Below are positions 27,777-36,866 of a stretch of 64,000 bases of DNA, in pieces. The notes under the pieces are model-generated. The model did no database searches. It worked only from the letters and a program-made list of their open reading frames with translations, and was not told the origin of the DNA. Each line of letters starts with the position of its first letter. Position 1 is the first letter of the stretch. The stretch lies in contig NZ_CP126106.1 of NCBI RefSeq assembly GCF_030123325.1, positions 4,244,001 through 4,308,000 on the forward strand, in the 5' to 3' direction. The stretch is from Peribacillus simplex (GTDB lineage: Bacteria; Bacillota; Bacilli; Bacillales; DSM-1321). Both the position numbers and the translations under genes were made by a program.

Positions 27777-30728
27777 TTAATTATCATGTAAAAATTCCAG
27801 TTCTTCTTCCGTAATCAATACATCCCTTGGCTTTGAGCCCCTGGATTCGGAAACGACTCCCCGTTGCTCCATCATTTCTATTAGACGCGCCGCACGGTTA
27901 TAACCGACACGGAAACGCCTTTGGACACTCGATGCAGATGCAGCCTTCTGGCTCACGACAAATTCACAGGCCTCGAAAAACAGTTCATCCGCTTCTTCCG
28001 TGACCTCGGCCCTGTTCAGCAAGTCTTCCTGTTCAAACAGGTATTTCGGCTGCTGCTCCAGTTTAACATGGTTGACGACTTGATCGATTTCTTCATCACT
28101 CACAAAAGTCCCTTGCAGGCGCACCGTTTTCGATGAGCCGTTTTCAGCGAATAACATATCTCCTCTTCCCAGTAACTTTTCTGCACCGCCGCTATCGATG
28201 ATTGTACGGGAGTCGACTTGTGAAGAAACCGAAAAAGCGATCCTTGTCGGGATATTTGCCTTGATCAATCCCGTTATGACATCGACTGATGGCCTTTGAG
28301 TGGCTACAATCAAATGGATGCCGCAGGCACGGGCCTTTTGCGCAATCCGGCAAATCGCTTCCTCTACATCAGCCGGGGACATCATCATCAGATCCGCAAG
28401 CTCATCGATGATCACCAGGATATAAGGCAGCTTGCTTGAATATTGACCGGCTTTTTCCGCCTGGTCATTAAAGCGGGTGATATCACGCACACCGGCATGT
28501 ACAAACAATTCATAACGCCGTTCCATCTCCTCTACAGCCCATTTCAACGCAGCCGTAGCGGCTTTTACATCGGTTATGACCGGACTGACCAAATGCGGGA
28601 TCCGGTTATATGGGGCGAGCTCGACCATTTTCGGATCGATCAACAGCAATTTCAACTCCTGCGGCGTCGCTTTATACAGCAAGCTGACCAGCATCGTGTT
28701 GATGCAGACACTTTTCCCCGATCCCGTTTGCCCGGCTATCAATCCATGCGGCATCTTTCTCAAATCCGTGATGATCGGCTGACCGGATATATCGAGTCCC
28801 AAAGCGACAGCAAGCGGTGATTCATGCTCTTGAAACTCAGTGCTTTCCAAAACCTCACGCAAAAATACCGGTTTGCTTTTCCTGTTTGGAATCTCGATGC
28901 CAATTGTATGTTTACCCGGAATGGGCGCTTCCATCCGCATATCCTGAGCGGCAAGGCTTAATTTGATGTCATCCATCAGGTTCGTCACTTTATTCACCTT
29001 CACTCCGGGCTCCGGATGCACCTCGAAACGAGTTACTGCCGGCCCTTGCGTGACATTGACGACCTTTGCACGGACATTGAAATTTTTCAAAGTCTCATCA
29101 AGTAATACAGTCTGTTCCTCGAGCCACTCATCGTCATGCACGGCATAAGTGGGAGGCGTCAGCAATTCGATATTCGGAAACACATAATATGGATTATCCT
29201 CCGCTTCGACTGAGCCAAAAACGGCCGGGGTATCGCCCTGGCCACTTTCTGCTGCCGCCTCTGTATAAACAACCGCTTCTTGATACCCATTTCCGGAGAT
29301 GGGGGATTCCTGTTCCATGAGCGGCTTAATGACCGGGCTGGAACCAATATTGGATTCAACTGTATTTTCAGGCACGGCGGCGGTTTGCGAACCAGCCTTC
29401 GTGTCCAAAAAGGTTGATGTAATGACCGGAGTCCCCTCTTTCGGCATAACTCTGCCTTCCTCCTGTTCCCGTTCAGGAATGGCGGATGGTTTCGCTTGTC
29501 CTGCCTCCGTTTCAGCAGCAGCATCATTCATTGTTCGCTTATCAGGGGAAACTACTGCCCTTTCCGAATTAAGGGTTTTTTTTTCCGGCATCATTTTATT
29601 CATGAATACGTTTTTTTCCCGATCTTGCTTAAGCATCATCACATTGAATGGGATATGTTTTTTCGGACGTTTAGGCTGCACTTCAGGTATTGCCTCAGAT
29701 GGATCACTTTCAGGCAGTGTCCCTTGACTAACGGATGGTTGATTTGATTGTGCAGGAACCGATATGGCTTCAGGCGGTGTGTCGACCGCCTGTTCCATGA
29801 TGGATACAGCGACTTCGCGTCCAAAATCGACCTGGTCCTGTTCAATGGCCTCTTTTTCTGCCGCAGGCTCAATGGTGCCAGGCCGGCTTACCGCTTCTTC
29901 TGGCAGTGACTCAATGGAATTCCTGCGAAAGAAAGCGGGTATCTCCGAATCTTCCCTTTTTTCTTCCGCTTGTTCCGGTATAAGAACGGATGGTTCTACC
30001 GTCATTTCCTCATGTGACACTTCTTTTGAGACTTCAGGGATCGATACCGGAATCTCGATATCGGGTCCTTCTTTTTTAAAGCTGGGCATTTTGCTTTCTA
30101 ATTCATATTCGACAATTTCTTCAGAAGGGACTATTTTTTTTTCCGGACGACGGAACCCATAAATGGGTGAAGGGGTTTCCGTTGGGCGGAATGGAGTATT
30201 TTTACTTTCTAATTCATATTCGACAATTTCTTCAGAAGGGACTATTTTTTTTCCCGGACGACGGAACCCATAAATGGGTGAAGGGATTTCCGTTGGGCGG
30301 AATGGAGTATTTGACGGGACTATTTTTGAGGTTTCCTCCCGGTCGAAGTTTCTCCGTTTTGATTCCGTATCCCTTACAGGCCTTCTCGTTGTTTCTTCGG
30401 TCACATTCTTCCCCTGTTTGGGTTCGTTGTCTTCCCTGTTTCTTTCCCTAGGCTTTCTTTTATTCTGCTCCCGGTCTGGAATGAGCGGAAACTTGAACTG
30501 TCCTTTTGGATATTGAAACAGGATTTTCGTGTCCGGGTCCGGGGTCTGGGACATTTTTTCCACTTTTTGATTGTAAATCTTTATTTCTTCTTCCTTTGAC
30601 TTCGAAAGCTTCGAAAAATCCATTTTCCTTAATGTCTCTTCATCAAGCGGCTCATCTATAATAATTTCTTCGATTTCAATAATTTCCTCTGCTTGGAACC
30701 ATTTTTTCATCTTATTTAGCCATTTCAA
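27777..30728 (-). CDS. sftA: DNA translocase SftA (FtsK/SpoIIIE family, soluble)
   Basis: This roughly 983-residue protein has a long disordered N-terminal half rich in Pro, Glu and Ser, then a FtsK/SpoIIIE motor with Walker A GQTGSGKSVCIN (about residue 665), Walker B VIIDELADLMM and ATQRPSVDVITG, and a C-terminal gamma winged-helix domain (VQRRFRVGYNRAARLIEMME). There are no membrane segments, which separates SftA from SpoIIIE. It clears chromosome termini from the closing septum. Residues about 139-212 hold a 37-residue tandem duplication. The TTG at 30728 has the better ribosome site (AAAGAGTGA); a GTG three codons earlier is the alternative. Confidence 0.93.
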   Translation of the reverse strand: MKWLNKMKKWFQAEEIIEIEEIIIDEPLDEETLRKMDFSKLSKSKEEEIKIYNQKVEKMSQTPDPDTKILFQYPKGQFKFPLIPDREQNKRKPRERNREDNEPKQGKNVTEETTRRPVRDTESKRRNFDREETSKIVPSNTPFRPTEIPSPIYGFRRPGKKIVPSEEIVEYELESKNTPFRPTETPSPIYGFRRPEKKIVPSEEIVEYELESKMPSFKKEGPDIEIPVSIPEVSKEVSHEEMTVEPSVLIPEQAEEKREDSEIPAFFRRNSIESLPEEAVSRPGTIEPAAEKEAIEQDQVDFGREVAVSIMEQAVDTPPEAISVPAQSNQPSVSQGTLPESDPSEAIPEVQPKRPKKHIPFNVMMLKQDREKNVFMNKMMPEKKTLNSERAVVSPDKRTMNDAAAETEAGQAKPSAIPEREQEEGRVMPKEGTPVITSTFLDTKAGSQTAAVPENTVESNIGSSPVIKPLMEQESPISGNGYQEAVVYTEAAAESGQGDTPAVFGSVEAEDNPYYVFPNIELLTPPTYAVHDDEWLEEQTVLLDETLKNFNVRAKVVNVTQGPAVTRFEVHPEPGVKVNKVTNLMDDIKLSLAAQDMRMEAPIPGKHTIGIEIPNRKSKPVFLREVLESTEFQEHESPLAVALGLDISGQPIITDLRKMPHGLIAGQTGSGKSVCINTMLVSLLYKATPQELKLLLIDPKMVELAPYNRIPHLVSPVITDVKAATAALKWAVEEMERRYELFVHAGVRDITRFNDQAEKAGQYSSKLPYILVIIDELADLMMMSPADVEEAICRIAQKARACGIHLIVATQRPSVDVITGLIKANIPTRIAFSVSSQVDSRTIIDSGGAEKLLGRGDMLFAENGSSKTVRLQGTFVSDEEIDQVVNHVKLEQQPKYLFEQEDLLNRAEVTEEADELFFEACEFVVSQKAASASSVQRRFRVGYNRAARLIEMMEQRGVVSESRGSKPRDVLITEEELEFLHDN
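30092..30313 (-). repeat. 111-base in-frame tandem duplication within sftA
   Basis: Two adjacent 111-base units (30092-30202 and 30203-30313) are almost identical. Each encodes the 37-residue unit TPFRPTE-SPIYGFRRP-KKIVPSEEIVEYELESK in the disordered linker. Confidence 0.9.
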
Positions 30729-30737
30729 AACTATCAC

Positions 30738-31080
30738 TCTTTCTACATCTGTAGTTATGTAACTAATTCTACCAGTTATTTTAAAAATATCGAGAAAATT
30801 TAAGCTGAATTAGGATTAGTATCTATTTTTTTATCGCTTTCTTACTAACTTAACGTATTTCGCGGAACTCCTACCCTATTAAACCCCTTCTGGAATGAGT
30901 CTAAACCTATCCATAACGAAATAACATTAGCCCCTAGTCTACTATTTAAATAAAACACCGCTGTTAAATCGCGTTTACAAAGAGATTAAGTTTTCATGCA
31001 GCCTTGGAAGCAGAATGGCCAATTCATTGCAACATCCTTCAGTGAAACCTCCGGCGGCATCCAATCACCTGCCGCAACCC
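30738..31080. other. Intergenic region upstream of sftA
   Basis: AT-rich, about 340 bases. It holds the sftA promoter region; no hairpin, repeat or small gene with a good ribosome site was seen. Confidence 0.4.
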
Positions 31081-31082
31081 AT

Positions 31083-31115
31083 AAAACACCGTTCGTTAAT
31101 ACCGAACGGTGTTTT
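31083..31115 (-). terminator. Terminator after the M20 amidohydrolase gene
   Basis: AAAACACCGTTCG / CGAACGGTGTTTT is a 13-base stem with a short loop and T-runs on both strands. Confidence 0.85.
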
Positions 31116-31156
31116 GTGGGTTTCTGCGTTTTTTTTGCAAACAAGGACCAAAGGTA

Positions 31157-32350
31157 CTAGTTCCATTCATAAAAACTGCATACGACCTGCGCCACTGATT
31201 TGGAAGCGATCAAAAGGGCATCTTCATCAATGTCGAATTTAGGATGGTGATTGAAATATGCCTTCTCCACCCCTTTCGGTTTACAGCCAATGTAAAAGAA
31301 GCAGCCAGGAATCTTTTCTGCATAATACGAAAAATCCTCCGAACCAGAGAAAACCGGAAATTCCACGACCTTCTTAATCTCATTGTCATCCATGCTTTCC
31401 AGGCTATTTTTCACGAATCCAGTCAGTTCAGGGTCATTATATAACGGAGGATAATCAGGGACATATGTAAGTTCGCACTGAACATCAAATTCCGTTTCTA
31501 TCCCTTTAACGATCCGGTGGATTTCCTTATCGATCAGCTGTTGGGTCTCTGCCGTCATATAACGGACATCCCCTTCAATTACTATACGGTCTTTAATGAC
31601 ATTAAAGCTCCCTTTTCCATCGAAGGAACCGATTGTGACTACACCCATATCAAAAGGGTTCAAGCGACGGCTGATTACGGTTTGCACGGCTGTCACGAAA
31701 TGGGCGCCTGACACGATGGTATCATTAGCCATATGCGGGGAGGAACCATGGCCGCCTACACCCTTTATGGCCAATTTGAAATAGGTCCGGCCTGCCATCG
31801 AAAAGCCGCCGCGATACCCGACAACCCCTGCTGGATGAGACGGAAATAAATGGATTCCAAAAACAGCATCCAGTTCATCCAAAAACCCTGATTCCATGAT
31901 GCTTTTGGCTCCACCTGGGGGTGTTTCTTCTGCATGTTGATGAATTATTTTGATCGTACCTGAGAGGGAATCTTTCAGCTCAATGATGCAGTCCGCCAGT
32001 ACCAATAAATAAGCGGTATGCCCATCGTGTCCGCAGGCATGCATGACACCTTCATTTTTTGAACGGAACGGAACCTCCGCCTCTTCCGTAATCGGCAGTG
32101 CATCGAAATCGGCACGGAGACCTATCGTTTTCCCTGGTTTTCCGCCTTCGATCGTCACGATGATCCCCAATCCATTTCCTACATTCGTTTGGATCGATAC
32201 ATCTTTCCCCTTATAAAAATCAATGATATATTTTGCCGTTTTCTCTTCTTTGAAGGATAGCTCCGGATTCTCGTGTAAATGACGGCGGATTTGAACCATT
32301 TCCCCTTTACGGGCTTCCAGCATGTTCATTAATTTGCTTTTCACATTCAC
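31157..32350 (-). CDS. M20D-family amidohydrolase (N-acyl amino acid hydrolase type)
   Basis: This 397-residue metallohydrolase resembles aminoacylase, hippurate hydrolase and IAA-amino-acid hydrolase enzymes, which split an N-acyl amino acid into acid and amino acid. Metal motifs seen are MHACGHDGHTAY (about 104-115), QHAEETPPGG, GIHLFPSHPAG and the C-terminal SGSEDFSYY. The GTG start at 32350 follows GGGGGAG. It is monocistronic and preceded by a tandem glycine riboswitch with a terminator, suggesting induction by glycine. An N-acylglycine substrate or product is an inference from that context; motifs alone do not fix the substrate. Confidence 0.88.
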   Translation of the reverse strand: MNVKSKLMNMLEARKGEMVQIRRHLHENPELSFKEEKTAKYIIDFYKGKDVSIQTNVGNGLGIIVTIEGGKPGKTIGLRADFDALPITEEAEVPFRSKNEGVMHACGHDGHTAYLLVLADCIIELKDSLSGTIKIIHQHAEETPPGGAKSIMESGFLDELDAVFGIHLFPSHPAGVVGYRGGFSMAGRTYFKLAIKGVGGHGSSPHMANDTIVSGAHFVTAVQTVISRRLNPFDMGVVTIGSFDGKGSFNVIKDRIVIEGDVRYMTAETQQLIDKEIHRIVKGIETEFDVQCELTYVPDYPPLYNDPELTGFVKNSLESMDDNEIKKVVEFPVFSGSEDFSYYAEKIPGCFFYIGCKPKGVEKAYFNHHPKFDIDEDALLIASKSVAQVVCSFYEWN

Positions 32351-32437
32351 GATTAATCTCCCCCATTATTTCAAGTTGATTAGCATATTAGTAAGTTCCA
32401 TGTTCGCTGCAAACCTTCTGTATGCAAAAAGCCGAAT

Positions 32438-32680
32438 AAAAAAGGACAGGGAAGGGTTGCGTAAACTCACCGCCCCCTTCTCTGTCCTTTTACCTGAGAG
32501 TTTAACTCCATTTTGGCCATGGAGATTCCCCCCGTTGGCGGCACACTTCCTGCGCGCTCTCCAGAGTTGCGTCCAGCTGCGGTTCCATTTACCTGAGAGA
32601 TTTGCTCCAAGGGATATTTTTGGAACTTGCTCCTTCGGTGGCTCAATGCTTTGCACTCTCCCACAACGTTCATCCGCTCG
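32438..32680 (-). promoter_or_regulatory. Tandem glycine riboswitch with terminator platform
   Basis: On the minus strand two aptamers follow each other. The first spans GGGAGAGTGC, ACCGAAGGAGCAA and TCTCTCAGGTAAATGG. The second spans TCTGGAGAGCG, GCCGCCAACGGGG and AACTCTCAGGTAAAAGGAC. These are the classic gcvT-motif core segments, spaced by a short linker as in cooperative tandem glycine switches. The 3' strand of the second aptamer's P1 continues into AAAAGGACAG-AGAAGGG, which can instead pair with CCCTTCC-CTGTCCTTTTTT (32491-32438) to form a terminator. Glycine binding should therefore prevent termination (an ON switch). Downstream gene: the M20 amidohydrolase. Confidence 0.92.
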
Positions 32681-32721
32681 TTCTATTGTTTTATTCCATA
32701 TTTTCAAAATATTACAATTAT

Positions 32722-32750
32722 ATTATCGCCGATTAAAAAATAAATATCAA
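32722..32750 (-). promoter_or_regulatory. Sigma-A promoter of the riboswitch transcript
   Basis: On the minus strand TTGATA (32750-32745) and GATAAT (32727-32722) are 17 bases apart, about 50 bases before the first aptamer. Confidence 0.75.
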
Positions 32751-32780
32751 CTCCAAGAGTCATGAACTCTATTAAACTTT

Positions 32781-32818
32781 AAAAGGACCGCTGCCAGATG
32801 CTGACACGGTCCTTTTGT
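32781..32818 (-). terminator. ytpQ terminator
   Basis: AAAAGGACCG / CGGTCCTTTT closes a loop of about 16 bases between ytpQ and the riboswitch promoter. Confidence 0.8.
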
Positions 32819-32829
32819 GATTCAATATA

Positions 32830-33636
32830 TCATTGTTCACGCTTTTTGTTTTTACCCATAATGAAGATGGGCTCCAACTCATTTTCTTCATAAAGAAATG
32901 ATAGAGCCGTTATCGGAACATGACCGCTGGCAAAGAAGCTCATCGCCATTTGCGCAAGAATATCATAGCCCGTATCATTCTTCACATCAGCAATGATGAT
33001 GACGTCCTGATGGGGAATGGCCACAGCCATGGTTCCCTCGATCTTGTCCTTCATTTCCCGAAGCCATGATTCATTCAGGATCCTGCTGGCATCATATCCA
33101 TCATTCGTGTTCAAAAAATAAAATGCATTACCTGCAACGATATCCGACTTCATTTCAGTGGAGAGGGAACGGGCATTAAAAAGGGCAATTTCACGGATCC
33201 TGTCACCCTGCCAATTTTCCCTTTGAATCATCTTTTCATCTATAAGACGGTAGGTTTTCCCTAGATCAAGGGCATAAAAAATCCGGGTTTCAGCCGTATG
33301 CTCATCGAACAAAAATGGATTTCCTTCTTCCGATTCCATTGGAAAGGAGGTCGAGCGGATGACTGGGAAAATGAATTTCTCCTTGCCTTCCATGCTGTGT
33401 TCTCCCCCCATCACATTCAGGGCCTCTTCCACGTAATAGATAATTTCATCGATGGCCTTTTCCTGTACGTTTTCATAGTTAGCAAGTACAGGAGGCAATT
33501 CGATGGTGATCCCCTTCCCGGTCTTCACATTTTCCACCCGTAACGTATCTTGCTTGCTATCGAATTTGAATGCGCGATTTTCATCTTTTAAACGTTCCTT
33601 CAGGATATTTTTCAGCTTCGTGCTGTCCATTTTCAT
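32830..33636 (-). CDS. ytpQ: DUF1444 family protein YtpQ
   Basis: This 268-residue protein of unknown function belongs to the DUF1444/UPF0354 family. There is no signal peptide or membrane segment. The C-terminal part contains the stretch VIIIADVKNDTGYDILAQMAMSFF. It follows ytpP by 50 bases in the same direction, an order kept in Bacillus, and starts behind GGAGGG. No catalytic motif was recognised. Confidence 0.87.
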   Translation of the reverse strand: MKMDSTKLKNILKERLKDENRAFKFDSKQDTLRVENVKTGKGITIELPPVLANYENVQEKAIDEIIYYVEEALNVMGGEHSMEGKEKFIFPVIRSTSFPMESEEGNPFLFDEHTAETRIFYALDLGKTYRLIDEKMIQRENWQGDRIREIALFNARSLSTEMKSDIVAGNAFYFLNTNDGYDASRILNESWLREMKDKIEGTMAVAIPHQDVIIIADVKNDTGYDILAQMAMSFFASGHVPITALSFLYEENELEPIFIMGKNKKREQ

Positions 33637-33686
33637 GACTGACCCTCCTCTTCATTGAAAAATCCCCAGCGAGAAGGGGAAATTGA

Positions 33687-33998
33687 TTATAGTGATTGTA
33701 TGAATTCCTCAATTTGTTCTTGCGTTTTGCGATCCTTGCTCACGAATCTGCCTAGCTCTTTACCATTATCATACGCGATGAAACTTGGTATACCGAATAC
33801 ATCATTAGCCGCACACACATCGATGAATTCATCACGGTCCACATGAATGAATGTAAAGTCAGGAAATTTCGTTTCAATCTCCGGCATTATCGGTTCGATT
33901 ACACGGCAATCCCCACACCATGCCGCTGAAAAAAGAAAAATATGTTTGCCTTCATTTTTTAATGCATCATATTGCTCGACGGTTTGTAAATTTTCCAT
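33687..33998 (-). CDS. ytpP: Thioredoxin-like protein YtpP
   Basis: This 103-residue thioredoxin-fold protein has the active site WCGDC (C28, C31) instead of the usual WCGPC. Asp in place of Pro should change the redox potential. A cis-proline equivalent is present in FGIPSF. It is a likely cytoplasmic disulfide reductase of unknown target. The ATG follows GGAGGAAT. It lies upstream of ytpQ. Confidence 0.9.
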   Translation of the reverse strand: MENLQTVEQYDALKNEGKHIFLFSAAWCGDCRVIEPIMPEIETKFPDFTFIHVDRDEFIDVCAANDVFGIPSFIAYDNGKELGRFVSKDRKTQEQIEEFIQSL

Positions 33999-34107
33999 TT
34001 GAATATTCCTCCTGCTCTAAATGACACCTTAGTTTTTATAATCCCATCATACCAGACTCTCCAGAAATCAACCATTAATACGGATTGGTTGAAAGGCAGG
34101 GGTCAGC

Positions 34108-34614
34108 TTATTTCTGGGGCACGGATGAAACGATTTCCATCATTTGTTTCGCATCGGCTTTTAATTGGTCTTTATCCGTTTCGGTTGTCAGCTTCACCCC
34201 GCCGATCCCCACTGCGAGCTCATACTTTTCTTTCGGTATCTCTTTGATCGAAATAAAGCCGAATTTATCATCAGTTTGAAAAGAATGCAGCATTATATTT
34301 TGATCATCTTGTTCCTTTATCGCCAAATATAGCACGGAGCTGTCTTCTTTTTCATTTGGATTGACAAATAATATATAAATCTTATCACCTTTTTGTAAAA
34401 TCAAATTATTATCATGTTCTTCCACTACTTTATAATCCTTTGGCAGATAGACCTGAATTAGCCCTGCCTCTTGATTTGGCTGTTTTTCATCGTCACGAAA
34501 AGCCACTTCAGCAGCCTTCATTGCCTTTTCGGTTTGTCTCTCTATACCTGAGCAGCCCACGATCAAACTGCTTATCAACAGGAAAGTAAGGATATTCTTA
34601 TTCGATAAAGCCAT
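34108..34614 (-). CDS. Small lipoprotein of unknown function
   Basis: This 168-residue protein starts with a lipoprotein signal peptide: hydrophobic ILTFLLISS followed by the lipobox LIVGC with C21 as the lipidated residue. The remainder is soluble and mixed alpha/beta (YKVVEEHDNNLILQKGDKIYILFVNP). No known domain was recognised. The ATG at 34614 lies at good distance from GGAGGA; the longer open frame upstream is not supported. It is divergent from ytoQ. Confidence 0.75.
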   Translation of the reverse strand: MALSNKNILTFLLISSLIVGCSGIERQTEKAMKAAEVAFRDDEKQPNQEAGLIQVYLPKDYKVVEEHDNNLILQKGDKIYILFVNPNEKEDSSVLYLAIKEQDDQNIMLHSFQTDDKFGFISIKEIPKEKYELAVGIGGVKLTTETDKDQLKADAKQMMEIVSSVPQK

Positions 34615-34737
34615 CGTCATTCCTCCAGCCGTCTCTTTTACTACCTTATGGATAATATTATCCTTATTTATGGAATTCATCCATTTTCTAAAAAACATGG
34701 TACAATGAAAGCAATTTTAATACCAAGGAGGAAAACA

Positions 34738-35187
34738 ATGAAGTTAACCGTGTATCTTGCTGGGGAGATCCATTCCAATTGGAGAAGTGAACTGAGAGAT
34801 AAGGCCGCTGCACTGAAGCTTCCTTTAGAATTTGTCGGCCCGATGGAAAATCATGAACGCTCCGATAATATCGGTGAAGATATCCTCGGGGAACAGCCGA
34901 ATCCCATCCTGAAGGATGCGGCCGCTTCCCAAATCAATAATTTGCGGACAGGTCTTTTGATGAAAAAAGCTGACCTTGTCGTCGCCCTGTTTGGTGAGAA
35001 ATATAAACAGTGGAATACTGCCATGGACGCAAGCACCGCCATTTCCCTGGGTAAACCGCTTATTTTGATCCGTCCTGAATCCCATCATCATGCCTTAAAG
35101 GAATTATCGGAAAAGGCGAGTGTCACGGTAGAATCCGTTAACCAAGCCATGAAGGTGCTTTCTTATATTTTTGAAGAAGGGCTGTAA
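34738..35187 (+). CDS. ytoQ: YtoQ family protein
   Basis: This 149-residue cytoplasmic protein of unknown reaction has a nucleoside-deoxyribosyltransferase-like look: MKLTVYLAGEIHSNWR at the start, GPMENHERSD, and KADLVVALFGEKYKQWNTAMDASTAISLGKP, resembling the active-site region of that fold. The ATG at 34738 follows AAGGAGG; an open frame 30 codons longer is not supported. It sits between ytpP/ytpQ and ytoP as in B. subtilis. Confidence 0.87.
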   Translation: MKLTVYLAGEIHSNWRSELRDKAAALKLPLEFVGPMENHERSDNIGEDILGEQPNPILKDAAASQINNLRTGLLMKKADLVVALFGEKYKQWNTAMDASTAISLGKPLILIRPESHHHALKELSEKASVTVESVNQAMKVLSYIFEEGL

Positions 35188-35235
35188 ATCTCCCTGTCCT
35201 TAACTGTCCGGCTCAGATTTATAAAGAAACGAAAA

Positions 35236-35264
35236 AAAGCTTGCAGGGCATCCCCTGCAAGCGA
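35236..35264 (-). terminator. Terminator between ytoQ and the AraC-family gene
   Basis: GCTTGCAGGG / CCCTGCAAGC is a perfect ten-base stem with a four-base loop between convergent genes, with A/T-runs on both sides. Confidence 0.85.
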
Positions 35265-35281
35265 AAAACGAATCGTTTATC

Positions 35282-36151
35282 TTATCCCTTTTTAATGGGA
35301 ATCCAAATTTCGGAGTAATAGTCAGGGTTTGAAGGGTCGTCATTCGCGTATACTTCCAATTCTGGAGTTCCGGCATGTTCATAACCGCTGGTAGGGAACC
35401 ATTCGGAAAAAATTCGTTTCCAAGCTTGTTGGATGGCCTCAGGCATAGGTCCGTGAACTTCGAATGCAACCCACTTGGAAGCCGGTATCGTAAGCGTTGA
35501 AAACTCTTCAGGCACTTTCCCGGCATACTCTGCACCTATCCAATAATCCATCGTTTCATTTTTTTCCACAGCCCGCTTATCGACACATACACCAATCAAG
35601 CCATCTATTTGGCCATTGTTCAACTTCGCTAACCTATCTCCTGTTCCATCCGAATTCACTTTCTCCCACAACTTTGGAATCCCAATCAAATTCTCTCCAT
35701 TAACCAAGGAAAACTCTTGCTTGATTCCAATCAATTGAAAGGAATCCCTTTCAAGGATATTGTATTTCATCGGTTTTGCCCCTTTCAGAATCACCTGTAT
35801 CACCAGACGTTCATAGAATTTCAGCTTCCCCATATACTTTCGGGCTTCGCTTGGAGATATCCCATGCTGCCTTCGAAAAGCTTTCGAGAATGCCTCGGGG
35901 GTGTCATAGCCATACTTGTAGGCTAAATCAATGACCTTTCCATTTGTTGATGAAATTTCCTGGGCCGCTAAGGTCAGTCTTCGTCGACGGATATAGTCAC
36001 CAATGGTTATATCCGTTAAAATCGTGAATGTCCGTTGAAAATGAAAAGCTGAGGCATTCGCCTGCCTGGAAATATTCTCGATCGTCAGGTCCTCCAATAA
36101 GTGTTCCTCGATATATTCGATGGCCTTTTGGATTGATTCAACCCACCCCAT
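35282..36151 (-). CDS. AraC-family regulator with GyrI-like effector domain
   Basis: This 289-residue protein has an N-terminal double AraC helix-turn-helix (about 5-105; LTIENISRQANASAFHFQRTF and VIDLAYKYGYDTPEAFSKAFRRQHGISPSEARKY) and a C-terminal GyrI/SOUL-like small-molecule domain (about 125-289) ending in YYSEIWIPIKKG. Such regulators respond to hydrophobic cations or drugs and usually control efflux or detoxification genes. No target is adjacent. Confidence 0.88.
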   Translation of the reverse strand: MGWVESIQKAIEYIEEHLLEDLTIENISRQANASAFHFQRTFTILTDITIGDYIRRRRLTLAAQEISSTNGKVIDLAYKYGYDTPEAFSKAFRRQHGISPSEARKYMGKLKFYERLVIQVILKGAKPMKYNILERDSFQLIGIKQEFSLVNGENLIGIPKLWEKVNSDGTGDRLAKLNNGQIDGLIGVCVDKRAVEKNETMDYWIGAEYAGKVPEEFSTLTIPASKWVAFEVHGPMPEAIQQAWKRIFSEWFPTSGYEHAGTPELEVYANDDPSNPDYYSEIWIPIKKG

Positions 36152-36269
36152 TTCGCTCCCCCCTTATCACTATACTAACAATGCCGCTCAATAAAATCCT
36201 GTCCGTTCCTGCTCTGTTTTGGCAGTGTTCGTTTCCATCATTCGAAATTCGCTTTTCCATGACAGTGAT

Positions 36270-36791
36270 TCAAGAATCCTGCTTTCCCATTTTCAGCCTA
36301 TACTCGTGTTGACCGGCTAACATCCTCATGATATGAAGGAACATTTCCCCCCTGGTGATTCGCTCATTTGTAAATACGCCGATCGCACCTTCCTTTTTGC
36401 TAATATTCTCTTGCCTTGTGAAGGCGTCCATCACCGGGCCCAACTCTTCACCGTCCAGCAGCTTCCCAGCAACAATTCCCGGAACCGGGATTCTCGCTCC
36501 GGCAGCTACAAAGACCTCACCGTCCCTTGTTGCCATTGCACCCCAATTACATAGAAACAGCGCTTGTCCCATTTTCACGACACCGCCTTCAAGCCCGATA
36601 CCCATTTCGGCATCACTGTGAATCAAGCAGTTCCGGGCACGTGTCATTGCCCCCTCCATCGTTTCCTCGTCTGAAAAAGGCTGTTCCGGGACCCCGCTCT
36701 CCACTTGAAGCGAAATGATTTCTGCATCTTCATATACACCAAGCACGGCACTTACTTTTGCCGGATTTTTACTGCCTACTGCTATTTTCAA
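36270..36791 (-). CDS. DUF84 family inosine/xanthosine triphosphatase
   Basis: This 173-residue protein starts MKIAVGSKNPAKVSAV and has FSDEETMEGAMTRARNC and GIGLEGGV, typical of the YjjX/DUF84 family that removes non-canonical purine triphosphates (ITP, XTP). It starts at a TTG at 36791 behind AAGGAAGG. It is placed between M42 peptidase ytoP and the AraC regulator. Family members differ in substrate, so the reaction is inferred. Confidence 0.82.
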   Translation of the reverse strand: MKIAVGSKNPAKVSAVLGVYEDAEIISLQVESGVPEQPFSDEETMEGAMTRARNCLIHSDAEMGIGLEGGVVKMGQALFLCNWGAMATRDGEVFVAAGARIPVPGIVAGKLLDGEELGPVMDAFTRQENISKKEGAIGVFTNERITRGEMFLHIMRMLAGQHEYRLKMGKQDS

Positions 36792-36812
36792 TATAATTAC
36801 CTTCCTTCCATG

Positions 36813-36866
36813 TAAAAAAAGCTGATGGAAAAGGATTCATGACATCATCCCTTTCCCATTCAGCTT
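36813..36866 (-). terminator. ytoP terminator
   Basis: On the minus strand GCTGAATGGGAAAGGGATGATG pairs imperfectly with the downstream AATCCTTTTCCATCAGC and is followed by a T-run. Confidence 0.7.
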
